Shown: positions 10,183-22,541 of the stretch, piece after piece
How positions within the stretch are numbered: the first letter of the stretch is position 1
Layout of the letters: each line of letters opens with the position of its first letter
NCBI GenBank assembly: GCA_012295275.1
Contig: CM022668.1
Span: 6,627,529-6,655,028 of the forward strand
Length of the DNA stretch: 27,500 nt
Source: Chrysomallon squamiferum
Taxonomy: Eukaryota > Mollusca > Gastropoda > Neomphalida > Peltospiridae
Reading direction: 5' to 3'
Position numbers and translations under genes: made by a program
Notes under the pieces: model-generated
Told to the model about the DNA's origin: nothing
The model's input: the letters and a program-made list of their open reading frames with translations, nothing else
Database searches by the model: none

Positions 10183-11966
10183 GTCTATACCGATACACAG
10201 AAAAATAGAAATGAGGCGGTTTCATGTTCATAATTTTATGATCTGTTTTTGGATTCTCTTCTAAAGTTTACAATTATATTTTATTTCAATATCCAGCGGA
10301 GTTTGTGTTTATAACGATATACTCATTCAGTTACCTAGCAAACAAACGAACATAACTTTTAAGAAAGCGACAATGTCTGAGGTCAAACGGATTCACGAAA
10401 ACATGTTTGAACGAGCTAAAAAAAATTAAAAAAAAAAAAAAAAAGCATGGATAATTTGTACAGTTTAATCACAGTCTTGTTCAGGTGATATAGTTTGTTT
10501 TCGGTCGTTCAACCAGACGGGTTTATTTAAAGTTTTTATTCGCTGGCAAACGAAAATAACAAAAAAACCTTGATAAAATGGCATAAAAGATTTGTTCACA
10601 CATTGTGAAGTTTTTCATCGTTCGAATAGCGTTATTAAATGCCGCTTCAGTATCATATCATATTTTTAATGTCTGATATGAGTTTAAGTAAATATTACAG
10701 AAGACTGAATGTTCACAATGGACTATATCAAAAGGTAAAAAATTCGGAAGGAGGCAATCTTGTTTAGAGCTAGTAAGTATTTTCGTTAGTTCTGATGTCA
10801 AATATTTTAATATTAATATGAAATAGATTATTACTGGTAAAACTAATTTATTTGTTTATGTCCATCCGTATATCTGTCTGTTTATCTCTCCTATGTCTGT
10901 CTGTCCTCTACTTATACGTTCATATGTGAATTTGCTTATACGGTGGGGTTTTTCCTAAACTATATGTCTGTCTGTCTAGATGTCTGTCCGTATATCTCAC
11001 CACTAATCATATCTATTGTATCTGTTTACATCTCTATCTATGTCTGTCTGTCGCTCTGATTGTTTATCTGTCTTTTAGTTTATTTCGCTTTGTTTCAAGC
11101 CTTCTTGTGTGCCTGTCTGAAACTACGAAGTCTCACATCCGCTGGGTAATATCATACCCTTTTACCACTAGACACTCGATATTTATTGTAGAACACTTTA
11201 AAACGTTTATTAGTCATAAATGAAATCATGTTCGTAAATTTCATTTTTTATTTTTATTTCTTTTATTATTTATTTATTTTCCTTTCAGAACATTATATAA
11301 TACAAATGCCATGCAGATCATTTTTTTTTCACATAAATTAGTATAACAAGCATGTACTAGGAAAGGAAGAATAAAGAAAAGCAATAAAGAAGAAAATACG
11401 ACAGAAAAAAAGAAAAATACAGAAAAAAACACAAAAAAAAACAAGCCTATAATTACTGACTCGATAAAATCATAAATCACCATTCTAACGATCAAACGCT
11501 GAAACCGAAGGCGAAACGAAAGCAAATCAACGACAAGAAATTGAAAGACAGAAAGAGAGAGAGAGAGTGAAAAGAAAGGAGGTATTTTACAGCGATAGCT
11601 ACATTACTTGTTTGTTTACTTTATGAAAATAGAAAAGAAGAATTTTTATTTCTGAGTCGACTAATAATTATGATGTCAGCTAGTGAATAGGAAAAAACAC
11701 AACTTTTGTCGACAAACATAATGTCGACGGTTGACAGTGAAGTCATGTTTAGACAAGGATCTGTTAATATGGAATAGCAGTTATTTATTTAGAAGGGCGT
11801 AGATTAGCCGATCAAATAAATAAGTAAATACATTTTTAAAAAGAAGATGCTAGCTATTGTCATTTACTAAAAAAAATAATAGTTATATTTGAACAATGAA
11901 TGATGAAATATAAATTTGTACTATATAAAATTTAAATTAAATTGCTGCTGTTAAATTTGTTTATAT
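10183..11966. other. Long AT-rich unique stretch, no gene seen
   Basis: It contains a poly-A patch (10420-10444), a decayed GTCT/TCTA tract (about 10865-11075), ATTT units (11263-11280), purine-rich sequence (11360-11440) and a short GA run (11552-11568). The minus-strand open frame at 11274-11525 is driven by the A/G-rich stretch. No element ends or splice-bounded frames were convincing. Confidence 0.5.
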
Positions 11967-11990
11967 AATAATAATAACAACAACAACAAC

Positions 11991-12035
<45 letters not shown>
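11967..12035. repeat. (AAC)n/(AAT)n triplet microsatellite
   Basis: AAT, AAC (about 11976-11990), then about 14 AAT units to 12034. The polyleucine minus-strand open frame is an artefact. Confidence 0.95.
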
Positions 12036-12036
<1 letters not shown>

Positions 12037-12050
12037 TACAATTAATAAAG

Positions 12051-12870
12051 ATATCGATGGAATAATGTGATATAATAAGAATATCGGCGTACAAAAGTGT
12101 CATATGAAACATATCGATGTTAATAAACCAGCTGAATATCATTGAAAGTGAACGATATCAGGACAATTGGTAGAATATTGAGAGTAATGTAAGATGATAA
12201 AAACACTTATACAGTGTCAGGTAGCAGAAATATCGATATACAAATGTGTGATAAAAGGAATATCTTTGTAAGATGTGAGATACAAGAAATATCGGTGGAA
12301 GAATGCGATATTATCGTAACGTTGATCTCAAGACATAAGAATATCGACTTTCAGCGAAATTGGCGTATCGATGTGACATGATATGAATGTGATAAAACAA
12401 GAATACATCTACATGAATGATATGTCAGATACCAGGAACTCTGTTATATAAATATTTGTTAATATGTCGAAATATCGAAATACACATGATTTAAGAAGAA
12501 TGTCTATATATCGATGTTTTAGGACGTGTAAAATGTCAATTGAAAGGAATGTCGATAGATAATGAGAATATCGATGGAGACACATGAGATAACAAGAATT
12601 TCCATATGCATCTGTCAGTTTTAGATAGTGAGATATCAATATCAGTGTATGTGTGAGTTAAGGGAGATATCGATATTTAAATATAAGATTACAGAAATAT
12701 CTGTGTGAATCTGTAACAGAACTATCGATCAAATAACCTAAGATAATGCGAATGTCGATGATATGATGTGCTGATAAAAGGAATATCGATACAACGTGAG
12801 ATATCTTCAATATCGAAAATATAACGATAAAAGATAAAACGAAAAGAAATCTCAATGTGTTAACGAAAGA
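12051..12870. repeat. Decayed 30-bp satellite with ATATCGATG core
   Basis: The word ATATCGATG and close variants recur through about 0.8 kb, usually followed by AATGTGAGATA-like and ACAAGA-like sequence. Core positions 12051, 12081 and 12111 are 30 bp apart. So are 12230/12260, 12568/12598, 12667/12697 and 12722/12752; 12260/12289 and 12752/12783 are one base off. Other gaps (about 18-28 or 52) show deletions and insertions. Because 30 is a multiple of three, two minus-strand frames stay open (12409-12639 and 12658-12855) with a loose ten-residue HRY-D/S-IL repeat. I do not take them as genes. The family is not recognised. Confidence 0.8.
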
Positions 12871-13670
12871 AAAATCAATGAATTATCGTGAATTGAATAA
12901 CTGCTGTGACAAATATTAAACGGTAGATATGACAAGTATGTCATATTAATTCTAAAAAAGACAAGGTCGGAATATTTACGTAACTTTATCTCTTTTTTTC
13001 ATTTTTTTTTTCACGCTACAAACAAGAAACATTAGATGTTTGATATTGGATATATTTAAAAGAGTGGAATACTAAGTTACTGTTATAATGCAGAAAGTAA
13101 CAACAACGTGTTATTGTTTTGTTTTGCTGTTTTTTTTCTTTTTCCCAGCGTGTATATTTTTGTGCGTGTATAATTGGTGTATGACAAGCTCGTACTAGGA
13201 AGGGAAGAATAACTAAACGAAAGAAAGTAGTACATAGACAGAAAAAAGAAAAGAAAAAAAATAAAGTATAGAAGAAAATAAAGAATGAAAAAAGAAAATG
13301 AAGGAGAAAGAAAGAAAATGCAGAAGAAAAAGAAATAGAATGTAGAAAAAATAAAAGAGAGCAGAAAAAAAAAAAAAAAAAGGAAACTAAAAAAATAATA
13401 AAAACGGAAAAATGGATAGTATAAAGTAAAACTAAAATGACAAATCATTATTCTCTTTTGAAAACGTACACAATTCACAAGCTGGAAACCACGTTTTCTT
13501 TTACTTTTTCAATTTTGGTTTCTGTATCTTCACACAGCAGGACACTCTGTTCTATTTTTTGCTTCACAAACAGCGACATCGTAAAGATAATTGAAGAAAC
13601 TGTTTAAATTATATCTCTGAAAACAGAATGACATTCAAGAGACTTTAGAAAAACGAGAGCTTTAAATTAG
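12871..13670. other. AT-rich unique and purine-rich sequence
   Basis: From about 13195 to 13440 the plus strand is rich in GAAA/AAAG with one pure A run (13367-13381). This makes the Phe/Leu/Ser-rich minus-strand frame at 13083-13478, which is not a gene. The stretch 13480-13670 would hold the promoter of the candidate exon at 13719, but no TATA or CCAAT box stands out. Confidence 0.5.
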
Positions 13671-13718
13671 CATCTGTTAAGACTTCCAGTGTCATTTGTA
13701 GCCATCAGCCGTCTTCAC

Positions 13719-13819
13719 ATGTTGGACAAAATGCGCAGGAAACTGCAAACGGATGTCGTCTGCAAAATGAAAGAAATCATTTTTCCGCCAATATCAGAGT
13801 ACCGGAACTTGGACTCAAG
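13719..13819 (+). CDS. Candidate distal coding first exon of the 24.6-kb gene
   Basis: Starting at ATG 13719, or at ATG 13731 with the better context (A at -3), a non-repetitive coding-like frame runs to a good donor, TCAAG|GTAAAG, at 13819/13820. It gives 33 (or 29) codons plus two bases, so the intron would be in phase 2. The peptide is basic and contains MRRKLQTDVVCK and IIFPPISEYRNLDSR-type sequence. The main exon at 24636 begins G-CTA-ATG, so it can be entered in phase 2 without shifting the frame, restoring an AGG arginine codon. Joined, the protein would be about 435-439 residues. A phase match has a one-in-three chance of arising by accident, and the intron would be 10.8 kb. Upstream the frame stays open to TAG at 13668-13670, so an internal exon is also possible. 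Confidence 0.35.
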
Positions 13820-13865
13820 GTAAAGTAATAGATACTTTTATAAAATATTTAATTATATATCTATC

Positions 13866-14644
<779 letters not shown>

Positions 14645-14911
14645 TACATACATACATACATACATACATACATGGAGAAAAAGATAGGCACACACAATTG
14701 TATTTAGACAGCCTATACAAACACACAGGCAGACATACAGACAAAATAAATGAAGAATAGAAAAGAAGAAAAAAAAAGAAGGAAAGAAAGAAAAAATAGA
14801 AAGAAAAAAGAAGAAAAACAGAAAAGAAAGCAGGGAAAAAAGAAAGAAAGAGAAGAGAAAAAATGGAGGAAACAAAAAGGACGGAAGCAAGAAATGAAAA
14901 TTTAAAAAAAT

Positions 14912-14942
<31 letters not shown>

Positions 14943-14945
14943 AAC
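14645..14945. repeat. CATA array, purine-rich tract and (AAAT)n
   Basis: CATA units (14646-14672), mixed unique sequence, a GAAA/GAAG-rich tract (14756-14905) and about six AAAT units (14919-14944). The Phe/Leu-rich minus-strand open frame is produced by the purine tract. Confidence 0.85.
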
Positions 14946-15475
14946 AAATAATAAAAATTAGAACAAAGTGACAAAAATAGTCCTTGAACTTCATTTACAA
15001 ACTTCCTTCAACTGAAACCACTACAGTTACTTACACGTGTGTATCAGGTTTCTACGTAAGCATTACTGCAGTGACGTCGAAATTCAATTCCAAATGACCG
15101 CAAACAACCGTACCGTACGATCGACCAGTAGCTTGTAAAACATATTAATTAACGGCAAAGAGAAAGTCATTCCGGTAATAACAAACCCAGAATTAATTTT
15201 ATCAATATCCATTCTGAGTATCAATCAAAGACTGAGCATGTTGTTTTCATGTCTAATGAATCACTTAATTGCAGCCATAGAACCTCGTTTCTGCCATGGC
15301 TTATTATAGCTCTTTGAATTCAACAGAGCAAGACTGAGTACAAGTGAAAATACTGTGATTAATAACGCTTTACAGTCTTACTGGATGAATGAACGAATAA
15401 CATTTTATTATTATTTTTTTTTTTTATATTCATTCAAGTATATAAACACAGATAAAGACACGCGGACACAAAACT
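14946..15475. other. Unique sequence, no gene seen
   Basis: An ACACGTGT palindrome lies at 15033-15040. A pyrimidine-preceded AG at TTAATTGCAG (about 15273) is acceptor-like, but no long open frame follows it. Confidence 0.5.
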
Positions 15476-15685
15476 ATGTATGTATGTGTATGTAAACACA
15501 CAAAAAAACATTAAAAAAACTACCAAACACACACACACACACATATGTACATCAAACACACACATGCACTTATACACACACATAATTTATGCATACATAC
15601 ATATATACATTTATATATACCAGCTCGCATCTTTGATACAAATATTCAGACAAACATTCTCACGAACACATACTCTCATATACTC

Positions 15686-15751
<66 letters not shown>

Positions 15752-15775
15752 GCACACGCACACACACACACACAC
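15476..15775. repeat. TATG, CA, CTGT, CT and CA microsatellite cluster
   Basis: TATG units (15477-15493), CA units (15528-15542), CATA patches to 15610, CTGT units (15687-15711), CT units (15711-15746) and CA units (15746-15775). The CTGT-to-CT order repeats that at 4692-4806. The Ser-Leu and Thr-His open frames are artefacts. Confidence 0.9.
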
Positions 15776-17599
<1,824 letters not shown>

Positions 17600-17725
17600 A
17601 CGTCCAGAAAAATAATATAATGTAATATAATATAATATAATATTATATATAAATAAATAAATTAGTAATATTAACTAAATGAAATCAATAAATAAAAAAT
17701 AAAAAATAAATAAAAAAAAAAAGAA
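17600..17725. repeat. (TAATA)n and AAAAT/AAAT-rich tract
   Basis: Pentamer TAATA units (about 17612-17645), then AAAT and AAAAAT units with a poly-A end near 17722. The pairing of these units resembles 10085-10182. Confidence 0.85.
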
Positions 17726-17873
17726 ACAAAGAAAGAAGAAAAGAAACAGAAGAAATGATTGCAAATAACTTTTTATTTAAAATAATAATATTAGTTAAAT
17801 AAATAAATAAATATTTCAGTTACATAAATATTGTTTAGTAAATAGAAGTAACAATAATTAAAACATAACAAAC

Positions 17874-17926
<53 letters not shown>
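17874..17926. repeat. (GA)n microsatellite
   Basis: About 26 GA units. This is the last long GA-on-plus array; every long dinucleotide array of this type to its right is CT on the plus strand. Confidence 0.95.
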
Positions 17927-17927
<1 letters not shown>

Positions 17928-18129
17928 ACAGATAAAACCACATATACGCGTATACTACATTCTAAACCTTAGTATCAGGTGACATAGTTATCTTGTTGCA
18001 TGTAGCGTGTTGTTGACAAGAAGAGTTACGTATTCTGTCGGCTTCATGTTACGTCACTTGTTGTTCGTAACACGTGAGATAACAATTATCTAGAATTTGT
18101 GTATTTTTACATTACGTAAGTTAATGACG

Positions 18130-18275
18130 TATTATTATTATAAGGATTACTAATACTACTGTTACTAGTATCACTACTAATATTACTACTAACTACTACA
18201 ACCGTCAACAGTACTATTACTACTACAGCTACTACTATTACTACTACTACTACTACTAGTGCTACTGCTGATACT
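18130..18275. repeat. Decayed ACT/ATT triplet tract
   Basis: ACT units with ATT, AGT and GCT variants, like the longer tract at 2085-2720. Confidence 0.85.
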
Positions 18276-18585
18276 GGTACTACCATGTTCCTGATGTATT
18301 AGTATAATTTATATCAGTGAATATTCAGATATACAGAGCATCTCATAATATTTGAAATATACATATCTTTGAAAAGTGTCAGCACTATATAGCTAAGAAC
18401 ATATTTAATTATTTATTTAGAAATGGATGTGTACGTCTGATTAGACTTTACATATAGACAGTATTCGTGAACGTACTGTCACCCATGACACATATATGTA
18501 TGTTAGTATGTATGTATATCTATGTATGTGTATGTAGTGTGTGTGTGCGTGTGTGTGTGTATATATATATATATATGCATACATA
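18276..18585. repeat. Unique AT-rich sequence ending in TATG/TG/TA arrays
   Basis: 18276-18490 shows no feature. TATG units (18496-18540), TG units (18538-18561) and TA units (18560-18577) follow. Confidence 0.75.
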
Positions 18586-18617
18586 TATATGTACATATAG
18601 ATATATACTAATTAATT

Positions 18618-18745
18618 AAAAGTGGTAGTAGCAGCAGTAGTTGTTGTGGTAGTAATGAATGATGATGATGATGATGAAAAAAAAACATCATCATCATAAT
18701 CATCATCATCAAAACAACAACAGCAACAACAACAACAATAATAAT
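18618..18745. repeat. Mixed triplet array with ATG/CAT hairpin
   Basis: AGT/AGC and TGT units (18624-18656), GATGATGATGATGATG (18660-18677), nine A residues, then CATCATCATCAT (18686-18710) and AAC/CAG units. The ATG and CAT halves are inverted repeats around the A run, so this can fold into a hairpin. The minus-strand open frames rich in His, Met, Cys or Val are artefacts. Confidence 0.85.
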
Positions 18746-19195
18746 ATATTCTATACACGTTAAATAACCTGTCACTGGGACTGTACATATCTTCCGTATC
18801 ATTAATGCTAAAAGTGTACGTACACCATTTTCTCAATCTCCTCTTTGTGTTCACCTATTAAATAACAAAACACTGATTCATTCTAACGAGGCTTACGGGT
18901 TACGCTCGAACACAGCTATGAAGGCGGCCATAGAAATTTGCGTGACTGTTTATCAGTCCGGTAACCGTAGAATTTAACACGGCTTTCGAGGCGTTGATAT
19001 TGGCGATCTGAGGCGGGTTTTTCTTTTTCTTTCGTCAATTATCTGTGGTGTTGATCGCGTAGCAAGTTGAGAGGTGTGTTGATATATTTCTCACAAGTGG
19101 AATTCACTCCTGGACTGCTTTGTGTCTGTGAACAAGGGATAGAATGACTGTTGCGTTGTAGGATTTGAAGATTGAATTGCTGTGAAAATTATGGC
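18746..19195. other. Unique sequence, moderately GC-rich, no firm gene
   Basis: A plus-strand frame is open from just after 18770 to TAA near 18978 (about 70 codons). It has its first ATG only at about 18920, giving 19 codons, and has coding-like CpG-containing codons at its end. No paired splice sites were convincing. Confidence 0.35.
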
Positions 19196-19221
19196 CTCTT
19201 TTTTTTTTTTTAATTTACAAA

Positions 19222-19232
19222 GAGATTTTTGT

Positions 19233-19307
<75 letters not shown>

Positions 19308-19333
19308 TATTATTATTATTATTATTATTATCA
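19222..19333. repeat. (TTTA)n and (ATT)n microsatellites
   Basis: About eleven TTTA units (19229-19273) pass into about 20 ATT units with one slip (19272-19332). Confidence 0.95.
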
Positions 19334-19404
19334 TTACGTTGATAATAGCGATTCGTTTGTTATATTTTGTAATAACGGATTTAGAGGGACAGACGGAGTT
19401 AGCG

Positions 19405-19590
19405 ACAAACACATACAGAGAGAGAGACAGAGAGAGAGAGACACAGAAAGAATTAAAATAAAATTGTAAATAGATTTTACTTTTAAAAATATTCATTTAC
19501 TTATTCATTTATTCATTCCTTCATTTATTATTATTATTACTTTGAAAATAACAATAAATTGTTAAAAAAAATTAAAATAAAATAATAATA
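19405..19590 (+). repeat. Composite dispersed repeat, copy 2
   Basis: A GA-rich stretch (19418-19440) precedes segment A (19452-19528), short ATT units (19526-19539), segment B (19538-19570, with AACAATAAATTGTTAAAA) and AAT units (19580-19595). It matches 3785-4073 in order, except that segment B lies in the opposite orientation. Confidence 0.75.
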
Positions 19591-19595
19591 ATAAT

Positions 19596-19680
19596 ACATA
19601 CGTACATACATACACGCATACATACATATTTTCATACATACATACACACATACACACATACACATGCATGCAAACACATA
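19596..19680. repeat. CATA/CACA-rich array
   Basis: Mixed CATA, CGTA and CACA units, decayed. Confidence 0.85.
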
Positions 19681-20045
19681 AAAATTAATAAATCTATTTA
19701 CGCCTATCTCTATAATTATGTACTCGAATCACACCCGTTAGTACACTAATCTTTTATTCTTTTTCTTTCTTTTTTTTCGCCCGTTTTTCCTCTTTTTTTT
19801 TTGCTGAGTCACATACAGGTATATATATATATATCTGCACAGATAACCCTATAATCCTGTCATAATATCAGCTGATTAAAAACATGGTGAGAAATGATTG
19901 TCTTTCACGTCACAAATGTGGCTACCTACAGAGAACGGTTTCAACAAGAACAACGAGAACGAAATTAATCAAAAATATTATTTATAAATTCTGGTCTCAC
20001 TGTCTATTTCTGTTGGACTATTTCTGTTAAAACAAAGCCGCATCT

Positions 20046-20240
20046 ATGATCTCAGTAATTGGAAAAATAAAGCCTGTGACATACCTATTCAGTGTTCGTT
20101 TCAGATTATTTGAATTGGATTCAGATAAGACTACCACAGCATTGTTGGCGTGTTTTACACTTGTAAGAGTTGGAGTGAAATATAAATTAAACAACGACAG
20201 CGATGTTTTGCACGTTTCAGACTACGACGGCTGGATTTAG
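20046..20240 (+). CDS. Possible small ORF, 64 residues, unrecognised
   Basis: A complete ATG-to-TAG frame that is not low-complexity, with a central hydrophobic patch (TALLACFTLVRVGV) and an acidic C-terminus ending DSDVLHVSDYDGWI. The start context is poor (T at -3), and no promoter, splice site or homology is visible. A frame of this size can arise by chance here, and the repeated AACAACGAC words just after it suggest old repetitive DNA. Confidence 0.12.
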   Translation: MISVIGKIKPVTYLFSVRFRLFELDSDKTTTALLACFTLVRVGVKYKLNNDSDVLHVSDYDGWI

Positions 20241-20324
20241 ACGCATTCTAAACAACGACAACTTTGTTGACCGCAGCACTGACGTTGCTGTTCCCTCTGT
20301 TACAGTAGGGTTTAGACACACAAT

Positions 20325-20420
20325 TGTGTATTGTTGTTGTAGGGTCTAAGCCTGCACATTAAGATCAATACCTCACAAGTTCGAATCCCAGTTACGCAAC
20401 TGGATCAACAGTCATTTGAT
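20325..20420 (+). repeat. Possible tRNA-derived SINE remnant
   Basis: AAGTTCGAATCCCAG at about 20379-20393 matches the polymerase III B-box consensus (GTTCGANTCC). About 45 bases upstream, TAGGGTCTAAGCCTG is a weak A-box-like sequence, at tRNA-like spacing. The bases flanking the B-box cannot form a tRNA T-stem, so this is not an intact tRNA. A decayed SINE head is one explanation; chance is another. Confidence 0.25.
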
Positions 20421-20503
20421 ACAGCCTTATTAGTTAAATTTCTACACTTCTTCCTGTTTCTCTTGTCCGCTGTAAAAGAGAGATCTATAGATATCTAAAC
20501 ACA

Positions 20504-20631
<128 letters not shown>

Positions 20632-20853
20632 ACTTGTCATATAATTTTTATAATTTATCTCTGTCTCTCTGACTTTCTCTCTCTCGCTCTTTCTGTTTTC
20701 GTTTCTCTCAGGCACAGTTTTCTTTCTTTCTTTCTTTTTATCTATCCTCTCACACAGAAAAGTTTTTTTTTCTTCATTATGTTATTACTTATATTTGGGA
20801 TGTCACAGCTCGCGAAAAAAAAAAAACAATCTTGTTCGGTACTGATACTGTTA
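20632..20853. other. Unique sequence with decayed CT/TTTC units
   Basis: CT- and TTTC-rich patches (20655-20735) and a poly-A run (20815-20826). The bases TA at 20852-20853 are the left flank of the transposon that follows. Confidence 0.55.
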
Positions 20854-21287
20854 CAGGTACCGGATCAATTATCCGGACTCCTTAGAGCCTGAGGCATTCC
20901 GGATTTCGGGATTTTCCGGTTTTCTGGTACCAAGGCATCTAAATACGTAAATAATTAGGCATAAATTATAAACATTTTAAAATTAAAAACATAAAGAAAA
21001 TTGACGATACACAACTGTGGCGACTCGACACTTAAACAATGCGGCGAGTGAATGAGCGCCACGCGGCTTGAAAGAGTAGTACCGGTCTGGTGAGGACAAC
21101 ACCCGCGCGCGCGGTCTATAAAAATAGCGTCCTGAAAAAACTTCCTGTCAGAAAGCGTGCCCGCCGTAGACGTGCTTCACAACAGCTTACTCTGATTAGC
21201 ACGTTAATTTTTTTCAAGGTTCAAGGTTCAAAGACTTTTTCTGGTCTTTCCGGATTTCAGGACACCGGATAATTGGTCCGGTACCCA
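20854..21287. mobile_element. Non-autonomous pogo/Tigger-like DNA transposon (MITE), 434 bp
   Basis: The left end, CAGGTACCGGATCAATTATCC, has an inverted counterpart at the right end, where GGATAATTGGTCCGGTACC precedes 21287. The two share GGTACCGGAYCAATTATCC with one mismatch. TA lies immediately outside each end (20852-20853 and 21288-21289), as expected for the TA target duplication of the Tc1/mariner superfamily. The subterminal CCGG-rich words (ATTCCGGATTTCGGGATTT on the left, TTTCCGGATTTCAGG on the right) and the ATCCGGA end style are as in pogo/Tigger-class elements. There is no transposase. The 60-codon frame at 21090-21272 lies inside and includes the right end, so it is not a gene. 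The interior is AT-rich on the left and CpG-rich at 21005-21180. Confidence 0.75.
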
Positions 21288-21708
21288 TATACGCTATTGA
21301 AAATTGTCGTATTATATAAATAAATACATGTACTCTATTTTTGGATAATAACATATTATCGTTTGCAGCAAGTATACAATTAATATAAGAGTTACGCAAA
21401 ATATCCGAATTACGGGAATCGTGACGTCACATCCTATACATGGTGGAGCCAGGCAATTTGCCATCCATATGATGTAAAAACTATAAATAAAAAGCTTGCG
21501 CAGATATTTTTAAATTTGCTTTTGTACTTCATTATTAATGAAGACTGGATGAAATAATAATAACAGTAACAACAACAACAACAATTATGATGATGATGAT
21601 AATGATGATATTAATAAATAAATCAATAAAAATATATTAATTGATAATATTAATAGATTATTAACTAGTAGTACAGAATGCAGAGAATTCTAACGATATG
21701 ATGCTAAT

Positions 21709-21712
<4 letters not shown>
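21288..21712. other. AT-rich unique sequence with a CRE palindrome
   Basis: TGACGTCA lies at 21422-21429. AAC units (21563-21583) and GAT units (21587-21610) are present. No gene is seen. Confidence 0.5.
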
Positions 21713-21791
<79 letters not shown>

Positions 21792-21837
21792 CACCCATCT
21801 TTCTGTCTGTCTCTGTCTAACGGTCTCTCTCTCTGTC

Positions 21838-21919
<82 letters not shown>

Positions 21920-21940
21920 CACCCCCATCTTTCTGTCTTT
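21713..21940. repeat. Duplicated (CT)n arrays with shared flank
   Basis: Two CT arrays (21713-21786 and about 21847-21914) are each followed by nearly the same flank, TTTCTCCACCC(CC)ATCTTTCTGTCT. The array plus flank was therefore duplicated in tandem with a period of about 128 bp, and CTGT units lie between the copies. The Arg-Glu open frames are artefacts. Confidence 0.9.
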
Positions 21941-22342
21941 TTGACGTTGTTGACCATAACAAATACCAAAACCATCGGCGCTGCTTTATTTAGAAACATC
22001 TCTGTATTTATAATTTCGATTTGAGGACACGTAATGACTATGTGGGCATCAGATTACTGACCACAGCTAACGAAGCAGATATTCTGTTCACTAATTTAAT
22101 TCAAATGCTCAGCCGCATTATTCTGGCGAATTTTTATTTTCAAAATGAATCAGGCTGGCCTTACGGAAAAGGCCTTTTATTTCAAAATCTAAAAATCAGT
22201 GGAAGTTCCAATCTTCTCCAATCCTTCCATTTCCAGTTTTCTTATATTCCACATGATTTTAATCTTTTTTTTTTTTTTTTTTTTGAATTCTACCGTAATA
22301 ATATCAGATTATTTGAAATACCATACCGCTTCAGTTCTGGTG

Positions 22343-22375
<33 letters not shown>

Positions 22376-22440
22376 TAAAGAAAACGATAATAAAACGCAT
22401 CCTGCATTGTCTCACATCGTACACAGAACAAAGCTTTTAA
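21941..22440. other. Unique sequence upstream of the promoter; fortuitous ORF
   Basis: A 139-codon plus-strand frame (22021-22440) begins at a TTG codon, contains poly-Phe from a T-run (22265-22284) and poly-Tyr from an ATT array (22345-22375), and matches nothing I recognise. I treat it as chance. The stretch may include upstream regulatory sequence for the gene that follows. Confidence 0.45.
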
Positions 22441-22456
22441 AACAAGCTCGCTTCTC

Positions 22457-22541
22457 ATTGGTCGATGGCAGGCACCGCGCCCACGGTTTTGTACTTTCCT
22501 CCTTTATAATACGACGCACCGCAGATGATCAATAGTCTGCA
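22457..22541 (+). promoter_or_regulatory. Candidate CCAAT/TATA promoter of the 24.6-kb gene
   Basis: CTCATTGGTC contains ATTGG at 22457-22461; its reverse complement GACCAATGAG fits the NF-Y consensus well. A GC-rich, CpG-containing spacer (CACCGCGCCCACGG) follows, then TTTATAATA with TATAAT at 22505-22510. A start 25-35 bases after the TATA box would lie at about 22531-22541, where GATCAATAG and CTGCAGA offer CA start dinucleotides. The CCAAT-to-TATA spacing of about 48 bp is typical of animal promoters. A good splice donor 160 bp downstream supports the call. No transcript evidence is available. Confidence 0.45.

Noticed and set aside
13083-13478. 131-codon Phe/Leu-rich minus-strand frame
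   Set aside because: It is produced by a GAAA/AAAG-rich plus strand, with no splice or promoter context and low-complexity content.
18770-18980. Roughly 70-codon plus-strand frame with coding-like end (MKAAIEICVTVYQ)
   Set aside because: The first ATG comes only 19 codons before the stop, the upstream part overlaps ordinary AT-rich sequence, and no acceptor or donor pair fits.
20379-20393. tRNA gene
   Set aside because: A B-box is present, but the T-stem does not pair and no cloverleaf can be drawn.
21090-21272. 60-codon Arg-rich frame
   Set aside because: It lies inside the MITE and reads through its right subterminal region.
22021-22440. 139-codon plus-strand open frame
   Set aside because: It starts at TTG and carries poly-Phe from a T-run and poly-Tyr from an ATT array. 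It has no family resemblance and runs into the promoter-like region.
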